The translations under genes and the position numbers were made by a program. From NCBI GenBank assembly GCA_031549115.1, contig JAVBQJ010000117.1, positions 1 to 35,443 on the forward strand: 35,443 bases of DNA, given 5' to 3'. The DNA comes from JAVBQJ01 sp031549115 (lineage in GTDB: Bacteria > Verrucomicrobiota > Lentisphaeria > Victivallales > Victivallaceae). Below, piece after piece: positions 6,776 through 15,162 of this stretch; the first letter of the stretch is position 1; every line of letters starts with the position of its first letter. The notes below the pieces were generated by a model. The model did no database searches, was not told the DNA's origin, and saw nothing but the letters and a program-made list of their open reading frames with translations.

Positions 6776-9433
6776 ATGAGCGCACATGAATTAGCGAAGG
6801 CATATCTGCCGCAGGACATCGAAGCGAAGTGGTATCCGGTCTGGGAAAAGTCCGGGGATTTTCACGGAGTTCCGACGCCGGACAAACCGGCGTTTTCGAT
6901 TGTGATTCCGCCGCCGAACGTGACCGGAATCCTGACGCTGGGGCATGTGCTCAACAATACCTTGCAGGACATTCTGTGCCGCTGGAAGCGGATGCAGGGC
7001 TACGAGGTCGCCTGGTTTCCCGGCACCGACCACGCCGGCATCGCCACCGAGAGCCGGGTCGACAAATTCCTGCGCCAGGCGGAAAACACCAACCGCGACG
7101 AACTCGGCCGCGACGAATTCATCCGCCGGGTCTGGGAGTGGAAGGCGCAATACGGCGGCACCATCATCCGCCAGCTGCGCAAGCTCGGCTGCTCGTGCGA
7201 TTGGGAACGCGAGCGCTTCACCATGGACGACGGGCTCAATGAAGCGGTCAACAAGGTGTTCGTCGAACTCTACAACAAAGGTTACATCTATCGCGGACGC
7301 CGGATGATCAACTGGTGCCCGGTGGCGAAGAGCGCGCTTTCCGACGAAGAGGTAATTTACAAGGACGTCGCGGGCAAGTTCTACCACATCCACTACCCCC
7401 TGGCCGACGGCAGCGCGGTGTTGACGGTGGCGACGACACGTCCGGAGACGCTGTTCGGCGATACCGCGGTGGCGGTGCACCCGGAGGATGAACGCTATCG
7501 GGGTCTGATTGGAAAAATGGTCAAGTTGCCGCTGACCGACCGGGAAATCCCGATCATCGCCGACTTGCACGCCGATCCGGCCAAGGGAACCGGCTGCGTG
7601 AAGATCACGCCGGCGCACGACCCGAACGACTTCGCGGTCGGCGAACGGCATCAGCTGCCGATCGTCAACATTTTCCACCCCGACGCCCGTTTGAACGACG
7701 CGGTGCCGGCGGCTTACCGGAGTCTGGACCGTTTCGAGGCGCGGAAGCGGGTGGTCGCCGATCTGGAGGCGGCCTCGCTGCTGGCCAAAGTCGAGGATAT
7801 CGCCCACGCGGTCGGTTACTCCGAGCGCGGCGACGTGCCGATCGAAACGCTGGTCAGCTACCAGTGGTTCTGCGATATGAAAAAGCTGGCCGAACCGGCG
7901 ATCGAAGCGGTGGCGTCGGGCAAAATCCACTTCCATCCGGAACGCTGGAGCAAAACCTATTTTCACTGGATGGAAAACATCCAGGACTGGTGCATCAGCC
8001 GCCAGATCTGGTGGGGACACCGGATTCCGGCGTGGTACAACGACGCCACCGGCGAAGTTTACGTCGGCCTGACCGCGCCGACGGCGCCGGGCGAATGGCG
8101 GCAGGAAGAGGATGTGCTGGATACCTGGTTTTCAAGCTGGCTGTGGCCGTTCAGCGTGATGGGGTGGCCGGAGAAGAGCGAAGAGCTGAAGTATTTTTAT
8201 CCGACCGGATCGCTGGTGACGGGGCCCGATATCATTTTCTTCTGGGTGGCCCGGATGATCATGGCGGGTTGCGAATTCATGGGCGAAATTCCGTTCCGCG
8301 ATGTCTATTTCACCAGTATCATCCGCGACGAACAGGGGCGCAAGCTGAGCAAGTCGCTCGGCAATTCGCCGGACCCGCTGGATGTGATCGCCGAATACGG
8401 CGCCGACGCGCTGCGCTTCTCGATCACCTACATCGCGCCGGTCGGCATGGATATCCGTTACAGCAACGAAAAGTGCGAACTGGGGCGCAACTTCGCCAAC
8501 AAGTTGTGGAATGCCTGCCGTTTCCGCCAGATGCAGGGCCCGGTGACGCCGGATTGCGCCTCGCTGTCAAACGAACAGCTGGCGCAGCTGTCGCACGACG
8601 AAAGCTGGATGGTGGTGAAGTTGGAAAAAGCGGTGGCATCGATTACCCAGGCGCTGGAGGAATTCCGTTTCCACTCGGCGGCGCATGAATTATACGACCT
8701 GGTCTGGAGCGACTTCTGCGACTGGTACATCGAAGCGGCCAAGGCGCCGCTGCGCGCCGGCGGCGCCGAACGCGACCAGGCGTTGGCGGTGCTCGACTAT
8801 GCGCTGTATACGATTCTGCGGCTGCTGCATCCGTTCATGCCGTTCATCACCGAAGAGCTGGCGCACCAGATGGGCTTCCTCGAAGACGGCAAATCGCTGA
8901 TGTACGCCCCCTTCCCGCAGGCGCTGGCGCTCAATGAGGCCATGCAGGCGATCGCGGAACAAGTGGAGCAGAAGTTCGCACTGATCCGCGCCGGACGGGC
9001 GCTGAAAGCGAACGCCAATCTGCCGGACGGCAAAAAGGTACAATTTTTCATCAAGGCCAAGGATGACGCTTCATGCGTATTTTTGACGGGCGAACTCGAC
9101 AGCCTGACGCGTCTGTTGAATGCCGAAGCGCTGGAAATCACCACCGCGGATTACGATGTGGAAGCGCGCGGCGCGGCGCCGTCGACGGTGGAAAGCTGTG
9201 CGGTGATCTATCTGCCGCTGGCCGGACTGGTGGATGTGGCGGAGGAACGCCGCAAACTGGAGAAGCAACAGGATGAACTGAAAAAATGGATTCAGGGCTC
9301 CCGGGGGAAGCTGGCGAATGCCGGTTTCCGCGCCAAGGCTCCGGCCAAAGTGATCGAAGAAGCCGAGGCGCACCTGGCGGAGATGCAGGCCAAACTGGCC
9401 CGCGTGGAAGAACTGCTGACGGCGTTAAAGTAA
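6776..9433 (+). CDS. valS: Valine--tRNA ligase
   Basis: Class I aminoacyl-tRNA synthetase that charges tRNA-Val with valine and edits mischarged threonine. The 885-residue length fits bacterial ValRS. PPPNVTGILTLGHVLN (about 45-60) contains the HIGH-type signature, and GRKLSKSLGNSPDP (KMSKS-type) lies near residue 522. Between them is the editing (CP1) domain with VATTRPETLFGDTAVAVHPEDERY and KITPAHDPNDFAVG. The WCISRQIWWGHRIPAWY and DVLDTWFSSWLWPF segments are typical of ValRS. The C-terminus is the usual coiled coil (about 822-884, EERRKLEKQQDELKKWIQGS onward). dapA follows after a 13-base gap, so both are probably one transcript. A tRNA-Val gene lies 5 kb upstream in the window. Confidence 0.98.
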   Translation: MSAHELAKAYLPQDIEAKWYPVWEKSGDFHGVPTPDKPAFSIVIPPPNVTGILTLGHVLNNTLQDILCRWKRMQGYEVAWFPGTDHAGIATESRVDKFLRQAENTNRDELGRDEFIRRVWEWKAQYGGTIIRQLRKLGCSCDWERERFTMDDGLNEAVNKVFVELYNKGYIYRGRRMINWCPVAKSALSDEEVIYKDVAGKFYHIHYPLADGSAVLTVATTRPETLFGDTAVAVHPEDERYRGLIGKMVKLPLTDREIPIIADLHADPAKGTGCVKITPAHDPNDFAVGERHQLPIVNIFHPDARLNDAVPAAYRSLDRFEARKRVVADLEAASLLAKVEDIAHAVGYSERGDVPIETLVSYQWFCDMKKLAEPAIEAVASGKIHFHPERWSKTYFHWMENIQDWCISRQIWWGHRIPAWYNDATGEVYVGLTAPTAPGEWRQEEDVLDTWFSSWLWPFSVMGWPEKSEELKYFYPTGSLVTGPDIIFFWVARMIMAGCEFMGEIPFRDVYFTSIIRDEQGRKLSKSLGNSPDPLDVIAEYGADALRFSITYIAPVGMDIRYSNEKCELGRNFANKLWNACRFRQMQGPVTPDCASLSNEQLAQLSHDESWMVVKLEKAVASITQALEEFRFHSAAHELYDLVWSDFCDWYIEAAKAPLRAGGAERDQALAVLDYALYTILRLLHPFMPFITEELAHQMGFLEDGKSLMYAPFPQALALNEAMQAIAEQVEQKFALIRAGRALKANANLPDGKKVQFFIKAKDDASCVFLTGELDSLTRLLNAEALEITTADYDVEARGAAPSTVESCAVIYLPLAGLVDVAEERRKLEKQQDELKKWIQGSRGKLANAGFRAKAPAKVIEEAEAHLAEMQAKLARVEELLTALK

Positions 9434-9446
9434 CAGGAGAACGCAA

Positions 9447-10322
9447 ATGAATTTTCAAGGTGTTTATACCGCATTGATTACGCCGTTTTCCAACGGCAGT
9501 GTGGACTGGAGCAAGCTCGCGGACATCGTCGACATGCAGATTGCCGGCGGGGTGGCGGGAATTGTACCGGTCGGAACCACCGGCGAGTCGCCGACACTGG
9601 ACTACAAAGAGCATGCCCGGGTGATCGAAGAGGTCATTCGCCGGGCCAATGGCCGCTGCCGGATTATCGCCGGCACCGGGGCCAATTCGACCGCCGAGGC
9701 GGTGGAGTTGACGCGTCATGCCAAAGCTGCCGGCGCCGACGCGACGCTGCAGGTGACGCCGTATTACAACAAGCCGACGCAGGAAGGCCTGTACCGTCAC
9801 TTTTCGACGGTGGCGGACGAAGCCGGGTTGCCGGTGGTGCTTTACAATGTGCCGGGCCGCTCCGGCGTGCCGATCGCGGTGGAAACGGTGGCGCGCCTGA
9901 GCGAAAACAGCGCCATCGTCGCGATCAAGGAAGCGGCGGGAAGCGTGGAACGCGCCTCGCAGATTCTGGATGCCTGCGACATCACGGTATTGAGCGGAGA
10001 CGACGCGCTGTTCCTGCCGATGCTGGCGGTCGGGGCGACCGGGGTCATCAGCGTGGCTTCGAACCTGATCCCGGCGGAGATGGTGGCGTTGTCGGACGCG
10101 TTTTTCGCCGGAGATATGGCGAAGACGCAGCTGTTGCACCGGAAGTATTACGCGCTGTTCCGCGACCAGTTCATCGAAACCAACCCGATTCCGATCAAGG
10201 CGGCGATGGCGATGGCCGGATTGATTGCCGAGGAATATCGGCTGCCGCTGTGCGAAATGAGCGCCGCGAACCGCGAGAAGCTGCGCGCCACCCTGATCAA
10301 GTGCGGGGTCCTGAAAAAGTAA
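9447..10322 (+). CDS. dapA: 4-hydroxy-tetrahydrodipicolinate synthase
   Basis: DapA joins pyruvate with aspartate semialdehyde in lysine and diaminopimelate synthesis. The protein (291 residues) is a TIM barrel of normal length. The Schiff-base lysine is K161 in VAIKEAAGS and the proton-relay tyrosine is Y133 in LYNVPGRSG, the same numbers as in E. coli. GTTGESPTLDYKEHARVIE near residue 43 is the pyruvate-binding loop, and VTPYYNKPTQEGLYRHF is also typical. The gene sits 13 bases after valS with an AACAGGAG ribosome site, and a strong terminator follows. The family also contains N-acetylneuraminate lyases and related aldolases, but the motifs fit DapA best. Confidence 0.95.
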   Translation: MNFQGVYTALITPFSNGSVDWSKLADIVDMQIAGGVAGIVPVGTTGESPTLDYKEHARVIEEVIRRANGRCRIIAGTGANSTAEAVELTRHAKAAGADATLQVTPYYNKPTQEGLYRHFSTVADEAGLPVVLYNVPGRSGVPIAVETVARLSENSAIVAIKEAAGSVERASQILDACDITVLSGDDALFLPMLAVGATGVISVASNLIPAEMVALSDAFFAGDMAKTQLLHRKYYALFRDQFIETNPIPIKAAMAMAGLIAEEYRLPLCEMSAANREKLRATLIKCGVLKK

Positions 10323-10365
10323 GCGGTCGACGCACCGGTCAGAAAGCTCCGGGTGAAAAAAATGC

Positions 10366-10400
10366 GGGCCCCCTCTTTTCAAGAGGGGGCCCTTCTTTCT
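10366..10400. terminator. Bidirectional terminator between dapA and hydA
   Basis: GGGCCCCCTCTT (10366-10377) pairs perfectly with AAGAGGGGGCCC (10381-10392) around a TTC loop. TTCTTTCTTT follows on the plus strand and an A-run (GAAAAAAATGC) precedes it, giving a T-run on the minus strand. It can therefore stop both converging transcripts. Confidence 0.88.
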
Positions 10401-10416
10401 TTATTCCACTCACCCG

Positions 10417-12153
10417 CTACCAGTTGCGGCGGGGGGTATAGGTGGTATGCAGCAGCTCATGGGCGAGCGGACTGCCGGGTTCGCCGAGAAATTCCTTGTA
10501 CAGGCGTTGAATCGCCGGATTCTGGTGCGATTTGCGCACCGGAGCGTTGGTATCGTCACGGTAGAGGGCTTCGCGGCGCTTGCGCAGCACGTTGTCATTG
10601 CCGTGGTGATACGGTTGGCCGCCGCCGTCGAGGCAACCGCCGGGGCACGCCATGATTTCGATGGCGTGGTAACTGGCTTCGCCGCGCTGGATTTTCTCCA
10701 GCAGCTTCCGGGCGTTGCCGAGGCCGGAACAGGCGGCGGCTTTCAATTCCAGATCGCCGATTTTGACGGTGGCTTCGGAAATGCCGGTCATCGTGCGGAT
10801 CGCCTTGTATTCGAAGTTCTCGAGATCCTTGCCGGTGATCCAGTCGGCGGCGGTCCGGAGCGCGGCTTCGAGCACGCCGCCGGAAGCGCCGAAGATCACC
10901 GCGGCGCCGGTGGAGGCGCCCAACGGATCGTCATAGGTCCCCTCTTCGAGCGAATCGAAGACGATTCCGGCCTCGCGGATCATGTCGGCGAGTTCGCGGG
11001 TCGAGAGCACGATATCGACATCGGGGCGGCCGTCGCGCTTGAATTCGTCGCGCGCCGCCTCGTACTTCTTGGCCAGGCACGGCATCACCGACACCACCAC
11101 CATATCCTCCGGGGCAATTCCGGCCTGCTCGGCGAAGTAGGTCTTGGCGATTGCGCCGAACATCTGCTGCGGCGACTTCGCGCTCGACGGCATGTACACC
11201 AGATCCGGAAACTGGTGTTCGAGGAACTTCACCCACCCCGGACAACAGCTGGTCAGAATCGGCAGATTCTTGCCGGAGGTGACGCGCTCGATTAATTCAT
11301 GGGTTTCCTCCATGATGGTCAGGTCGGCGGCGAAATCGGTGTCGAACACCTTGTCGAAGCCGAGCAGCCGCAGCGCCGTCACCATCTTTCCGGTGGAAAT
11401 CGAACCGGGTTTGAGGCCGAAGGCTTCGCCGATGGCGACCCGGACCGCCGGAGCGGTCTGCACCACCACGGTTTTTTTCGGGTTGTCCAATACCCGCCAG
11501 ACGTCGTATTTGTAGCTGATCTCCGACAGCGCGCCGACCGGGCAGGCCTGGACACACTGACCGCAAAAGACGCATTGGGTCTCCTCCAGCGGCAGGAAAT
11601 TGGCAGGAGCGACCACGGCGTTGAAGCCGCGGCCGATGCCGGACAACACGCCGACGGTCTGCACGACATTGCAGGCGGTTTCGCAGCGGCGGCACATGAT
11701 GCATTTGTCCAGGTCGCGCGCAATGGCGTGACTGGAAAGGTCGCGGTTGTAGGTGGACTGTTCGCCCTTGTACAGCACGCGGTGCAAGTTCATTTCGCGG
11801 GCGAGCTCCTGGAGCTGGCACTCGAGATTCTTCGGGCAGGTCAGGCAATCCTTCGGGTGATCGGACAGGATCAGATCGAGGATCGTCCGCCGGGCGTTGA
11901 TCGCCCGCAGCGAATTGGTCTTAACCACCATGCCCTCGGTCGCCGGAGTGCAGCAGGCGGGGGCCAGATTCGGCCGCCCGGCAATTTCGACAACACAGAT
12001 CCGGCAGGAGCCGGTGCGGTGTTCGACTTGAAAGCAGTCCAATTTGAAGTGGCACAGGGTCGGGATCCGGATATCGAGCTTCGCCGCCGCGTCGAGGATG
12101 GTGGTTCCCGCTTCCACCTCGACGGGCAGGTCGTTGATCGTAAGTTTAACCAT
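10417..12153 (-). CDS. hydA: [FeFe] hydrogenase, catalytic subunit
   Basis: Catalytic subunit of a multimeric NAD-linked [FeFe] hydrogenase that makes or uses H2. Domains in order (578 residues) are a NuoG-like [2Fe-2S] domain (about 1-80, Cys at 34, 50, 53 and 67/68), a His/Cys [4Fe-4S] site (HPKDCLTCPKNLEC, 99-111), two [4Fe-4S] motifs (CIMCRRCETAC, 151-161; CVFCGQCVQACP, 194-205), the H-cluster domain, and a small-subunit-like tail (HQNPAIQRLYKEFLGEPGS, 543-561). The three H-cluster signatures are intact: TSCCPGW (301-307), MPCLAKKYEA (357-366) and MACPGGCLDGGGQP (501-514). With HydB and HydC encoded just upstream, this is the HydABC/Hnd arrangement of trimeric, often electron-bifurcating enzymes (NADH plus reduced ferredoxin). 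Bifurcation is inferred from the subunit set. The maturases HydE, HydF and HydG are not in this window. Confidence 0.96.
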   Translation of the reverse strand: MVKLTINDLPVEVEAGTTILDAAAKLDIRIPTLCHFKLDCFQVEHRTGSCRICVVEIAGRPNLAPACCTPATEGMVVKTNSLRAINARRTILDLILSDHPKDCLTCPKNLECQLQELAREMNLHRVLYKGEQSTYNRDLSSHAIARDLDKCIMCRRCETACNVVQTVGVLSGIGRGFNAVVAPANFLPLEETQCVFCGQCVQACPVGALSEISYKYDVWRVLDNPKKTVVVQTAPAVRVAIGEAFGLKPGSISTGKMVTALRLLGFDKVFDTDFAADLTIMEETHELIERVTSGKNLPILTSCCPGWVKFLEHQFPDLVYMPSSAKSPQQMFGAIAKTYFAEQAGIAPEDMVVVSVMPCLAKKYEAARDEFKRDGRPDVDIVLSTRELADMIREAGIVFDSLEEGTYDDPLGASTGAAVIFGASGGVLEAALRTAADWITGKDLENFEYKAIRTMTGISEATVKIGDLELKAAACSGLGNARKLLEKIQRGEASYHAIEIMACPGGCLDGGGQPYHHGNDNVLRKRREALYRDDTNAPVRKSHQNPAIQRLYKEFLGEPGSPLAHELLHTTYTPRRNW

Positions 12154-12174
12154 GACAGCAATCCTCCGTAACGC

Positions 12175-14019
12175 TTACTTTTTTTCCACCGCGTGAAATT
12201 TGCACACCGTATAACAGACGCCGCATTTGATGCACTTGTTCTGGTCGATCACATAGCGCTGGCGTTTTTCGCCGGCGATGCAGTTGACCGGACAATTGCG
12301 GGCGCAAAGGCCGCAACCGATGCACTTCTCGGTGATGTCGTAATGAATCAGATTCGGACAAACGCCGGCCGGACAACGATTATCCCGCACGTGGGCGAGA
12401 TATTCGTCTTCGAAGTTGGCCAGGGTCGACAGCACCGGGTTCGGCGAAGTCTGGCCGAGGCCGCACAACGCGGTGTCCTTGATGACATGCGACAGCGTTT
12501 TCAGCATCTCGATCGTGTTCATGGTGCCGCGGCCGTCGCAGATTTCGGTCAGCATTTCGTACAGCCGTTTATTGCCGACCCGGCACGGCGTGCACTTGCC
12601 GCACGATTCATCGAGGGTGAATTCGATGAAGAACTTGGCGATATTCACCATGCAGTCGTCCTCATCCATCACGATCATGCCGCCGGAGCCCATCATCGAA
12701 CCGATCGACTTCAAACTTTCGTAATCGATCGGCATTTCCAGGTTTTTCGCGGTGATACAGCCGCCGGAGGGTCCTCCCGTTTGCACCGCCTTGAACGCGC
12801 GGCCGTCCTTGATGCCGTCGCCGAGCTGGTTGACGATGGTGTCGAGCGTTGTACCCATCGGCACCTCGATCAGACCGACCTTGGTAATCTTCCCGGCCAG
12901 CGCGAACACCTTGGTCCCCGGGCTGCCGGGGGTGCCGACCGACTTGAACCAGTCGACGCCGCGGCGCAGAATCGCCGGGACATTGGCATAGGTTTCGACG
13001 TTGTTGACCACCGTCGGCTTGCGCCACAACCCCTCGACCGCCGGAAACGGCGGTTTGAAGGTCGGTTCGCCGCGCATGCCCTCGATCGAATGCAGCAGCG
13101 CGGTCTCTTCACCGCAGACAAAGGCGCCGGCGCCGTACTTGATCTGCAACTCGAAATCGAATCCGGAGCCGAGGATGTTTTTTCCCAGCAGCCCGAGCTC
13201 GCGCGCCTGACGGATCGCGATTTCCAGGCGTTTGACCGCCAGCGGATATTCGGCGCGAATGTAGATGATCCCCTGATTGGCGCCGATCGCAAATCCGCCG
13301 ATCGCCATCGCCTCGAGCACACTGTGCGGGTCGCCCTCGAGCACCGCCCGGTCCATGAATGCGCCGGGGTCGCCCTCGTCGGCGTTGCAGACGATGAACT
13401 TCTCCGGATTATTCTGGTCGGAGGCGAACTGCCACTTTTTCCCGGTCGGGAAACCGGCGCCGCCGCGGCCGCGCAGCCCGGAGGCGGTGAGCATGTCGAT
13501 GACCTCCTGCCGGGTCATCCCGCAGACGGTACCGGCGAGCGCCTGGTAGCCGGAATGGCGCAGATAATCCTCAATGCGCTCCGGGTTGATGCGGCCGGTG
13601 TTGCGCAGTACGATTTTGGCCTGAATGGCATTGGCATGGGGGGCTTCATCCTCCGGATAGTACCAGGTCCGTTCGATGGTCCGGGTTCCGGGGGCGATTT
13701 CGCCGGCGGCCACCGACAGGATCGCCGGAATCTGCTGCGGCGTGACGTCGCCGTAAATGGTATTCGCTCCGGTGTCCGGGTCGATCACCTGAATGGTCGG
13801 CTCGGCATAGCACAAGCCCATGCAGCCGACTTCGGAGACCTGAAAGACATTTTCGAGATTTTTCTCCGCCAGCTCACGCACGATGGCGTCGCGGACGGGG
13901 CCGGCTCCGGCGGCAAGGCCGCAGGTGCCCATGGAAACCAGAATGCGCGGCGTGGCGGTTTCGGATTGCTTCAGCGCCGCCACCTTCGCCTGAAAATCCT
14001 TGAACGATTTCAATCGCAT
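12175..14019 (-). CDS. hydB: [FeFe] hydrogenase NADH-binding (NuoF-like) subunit
   Basis: Diaphorase subunit of the hydrogenase. The 614 residues contain an N-terminal thioredoxin-like [2Fe-2S] domain (GTCGLAAGAG and EVGCMGLCYAEP), the NuoF core with the FMN/NADH site (GLRGRGGAGFPTGKKW, NADEGDPGAFMDR), the NuoF [4Fe-4S] ligands (SCGKCTPCRVG), and a C-terminal ferredoxin domain with two [4Fe-4S] motifs (CIGCGLCARNCPV and CIKCGVCYTVC). The frame stays open upstream to 14055, but ATG 14019 has GGAGATA just before it and leaves room after hydC, so I chose it. hydC ends 25 bases upstream and hydA starts 21 bases downstream. In bifurcating HydABC enzymes this subunit is the proposed splitting site; here that is family knowledge, not seen directly. 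Confidence 0.95.
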   Translation of the reverse strand: MRLKSFKDFQAKVAALKQSETATPRILVSMGTCGLAAGAGPVRDAIVRELAEKNLENVFQVSEVGCMGLCYAEPTIQVIDPDTGANTIYGDVTPQQIPAILSVAAGEIAPGTRTIERTWYYPEDEAPHANAIQAKIVLRNTGRINPERIEDYLRHSGYQALAGTVCGMTRQEVIDMLTASGLRGRGGAGFPTGKKWQFASDQNNPEKFIVCNADEGDPGAFMDRAVLEGDPHSVLEAMAIGGFAIGANQGIIYIRAEYPLAVKRLEIAIRQARELGLLGKNILGSGFDFELQIKYGAGAFVCGEETALLHSIEGMRGEPTFKPPFPAVEGLWRKPTVVNNVETYANVPAILRRGVDWFKSVGTPGSPGTKVFALAGKITKVGLIEVPMGTTLDTIVNQLGDGIKDGRAFKAVQTGGPSGGCITAKNLEMPIDYESLKSIGSMMGSGGMIVMDEDDCMVNIAKFFIEFTLDESCGKCTPCRVGNKRLYEMLTEICDGRGTMNTIEMLKTLSHVIKDTALCGLGQTSPNPVLSTLANFEDEYLAHVRDNRCPAGVCPNLIHYDITEKCIGCGLCARNCPVNCIAGEKRQRYVIDQNKCIKCGVCYTVCKFHAVEKK

Positions 14020-14044
14020 GATAGTATCTCCGGTTACAGTTCCA

Positions 14045-14578
14045 TCAATCGACACAGTCTTCGAGAATATCGGCGACCATTTTGGTGGTCACATTGCCGT
14101 ATACGCGCTCGTTGACCATGACCACGGGAGCGAGGCTGCAGGCGCCGACACAACGCAGGGCGCCGAGGAAGAACTTCCCGTCCGGAGTCGTTTCGCCCTC
14201 CTTGATATTCAGGTGGCGTTTGAATTCATCGAGAATCTTGTTGGCGCCTTTGACGAAGCACGCCGTACCGGTGCAGCAGTTGATTTTGAAACGCCCGACC
14301 GGCCGGTCGGTGAAGTAGCTGTAAAAACTGATGACCCCGTATACTTCGGAGCGGTGAATCCCGAGACGTTCGGCAATGTAGGCCTGCACCGAAGTAGGCA
14401 AATACCCATAAATATGCTGGGCACGGTGCAGCGACTGGATCAGGAACCCACGGTTGCGGGTGGAATCCGGGTCGATCTCGAGGCTGTCGAGATAGGCCTT
14501 CAATTCCGCAAACTTTTCGGGCGTTTCGCGGGCGAGCGTCTCCGCACAGGGCTCCGCGGCACAACTGCTGCAGGACAT
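14045..14578 (-). CDS. hydC: [FeFe] hydrogenase NuoE-like subunit
   Basis: Small electron-transfer subunit (177 residues), first gene of the hydrogenase operon. The thioredoxin-like [2Fe-2S] fold has ligands C102 and C107 (CCTGTACFVKG) and C143 and C147 (LRCVGACSLAP), the standard NuoE spacing. The N-terminal helical part contains RGFLIQSLHRAQHIYGYLP and the ISFYSYF segment of the family. Upstream of ATG 14578 the ribosome site AAGGAGG is near perfect. An oddity is the cysteine-rich head MSCSSCAAEPC, which is outside the normal cluster site. The 259 bases upstream, to the divergent gene at 14838, are AT-rich; I could not pick a convincing minus-strand promoter there. Confidence 0.94.
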   Translation of the reverse strand: MSCSSCAAEPCAETLARETPEKFAELKAYLDSLEIDPDSTRNRGFLIQSLHRAQHIYGYLPTSVQAYIAERLGIHRSEVYGVISFYSYFTDRPVGRFKINCCTGTACFVKGANKILDEFKRHLNIKEGETTPDGKFFLGALRCVGACSLAPVVMVNERVYGNVTTKMVADILEDCVD

Positions 14579-14757
14579 AACAAAACCTCCTTATGTTGAT
14601 TATCGATAGACCGCATACAGACACATCGGAATTCATTCGCATATATCGTCAAAGGGGTGCAAAAAATTGCATGCGTAACCCTAGCTCCGAATTGCCGGAA
14701 AAACAAGTTGGATTTTCCTTTTTTCTCAAAAAAAAGCAGTTTTTTTCGCCGAGTCTG

Positions 14758-14785
14758 TTGTTTTTGACATAAAGCACGATACATT
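14758..14785 (+). promoter_or_regulatory. Possible promoter of the Cys/Pro-rich membrane protein gene
   Basis: TTGTTT (14758-14763), a 16-base spacer and TACATT (14780-14785) lie about 50 bases before ATG 14838. A better -35 box, TTGACA (14764-14769), overlaps but has no -10 box at a normal distance. The call is tentative. Confidence 0.35.
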
Positions 14786-14837
14786 ATTGGTGTGGAGCCG
14801 GTAAACCCCGGAATAAAACTGCAAGGAGGAAGATGAA

Positions 14838-15116
14838 ATGAGCGAAAACGAAACTACCCAGGCCGCCCCCGAAGAGAAGACTCCCGCATGTCCGAACTGC
14901 GCCCCGCCCGAACCGCCGGCGGAAAAACCGGCAGAGGAAAAACCGGCATGCTGCTGCGCCGCCAAAGCGCCGTCGAAGTCGTTCCTGACCACACTGATCG
15001 TCCTCATCGTGCTTTTCGTGCTGATCTGGATGGGCGTCAAGTGGTACAACGGCGACTTCTCCTCCGGTGATGTCATCACCGTCGAAGCCGCCGCTCCGCT
15101 GCCGCTGAATCCGTAA
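14838..15116 (+). CDS. Small Cys/Pro-rich single-pass membrane protein
   Basis: The 92-residue protein is of unknown function. Residues 1-45 are polar and rich in Pro, Glu, Ala and Cys, with CPNC (about 18-21) and a CCC run (about 38-40). A transmembrane helix follows at about 49-69 (FLTTLIVLIVLFVLIWMGVKWY), then a 20-residue tail ending in Pro/Leu. The Cys-rich head faces the cytoplasm if the positive residues before the helix (KAPSK) follow the positive-inside rule, and could bind a metal; this is inference. A strong ribosome site (AAGGAGGAAG) supports the start. A GC-rich hairpin (CCCGGCGGC/GCCGCCGGG, about 15119-15141) separates it from the next gene, which is probably in the same transcript. 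Confidence 0.7.
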   Translation: MSENETTQAAPEEKTPACPNCAPPEPPAEKPAEEKPACCCAAKAPSKSFLTTLIVLIVLFVLIWMGVKWYNGDFSSGDVITVEAAAPLPLNP

Positions 15117-15162
15117 CGCCCGGCGGCGGGCGCCGCCGGGCGCCCGCCGACCCCGCAAGGTC

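Noticed and set aside
9434..9446. Lysine riboswitch before dapA
   Set aside because: Only 13 bases separate valS and dapA, too few for an aptamer.
12193..14115. A 640-codon open frame on the plus strand opposite hydB
   Set aside because: It is the mirror of a GC-rich gene with clear NuoF motifs on the other strand; its translation is rich in Arg, His and Gly with no recognisable domain.
14661..14675. TGCAA-AAAA-TTGCA palindrome upstream of hydC as a redox-regulator site
   Set aside because: It matches neither the Rex nor the FNR consensus that I know, and AT-rich short palindromes are expected by chance there.
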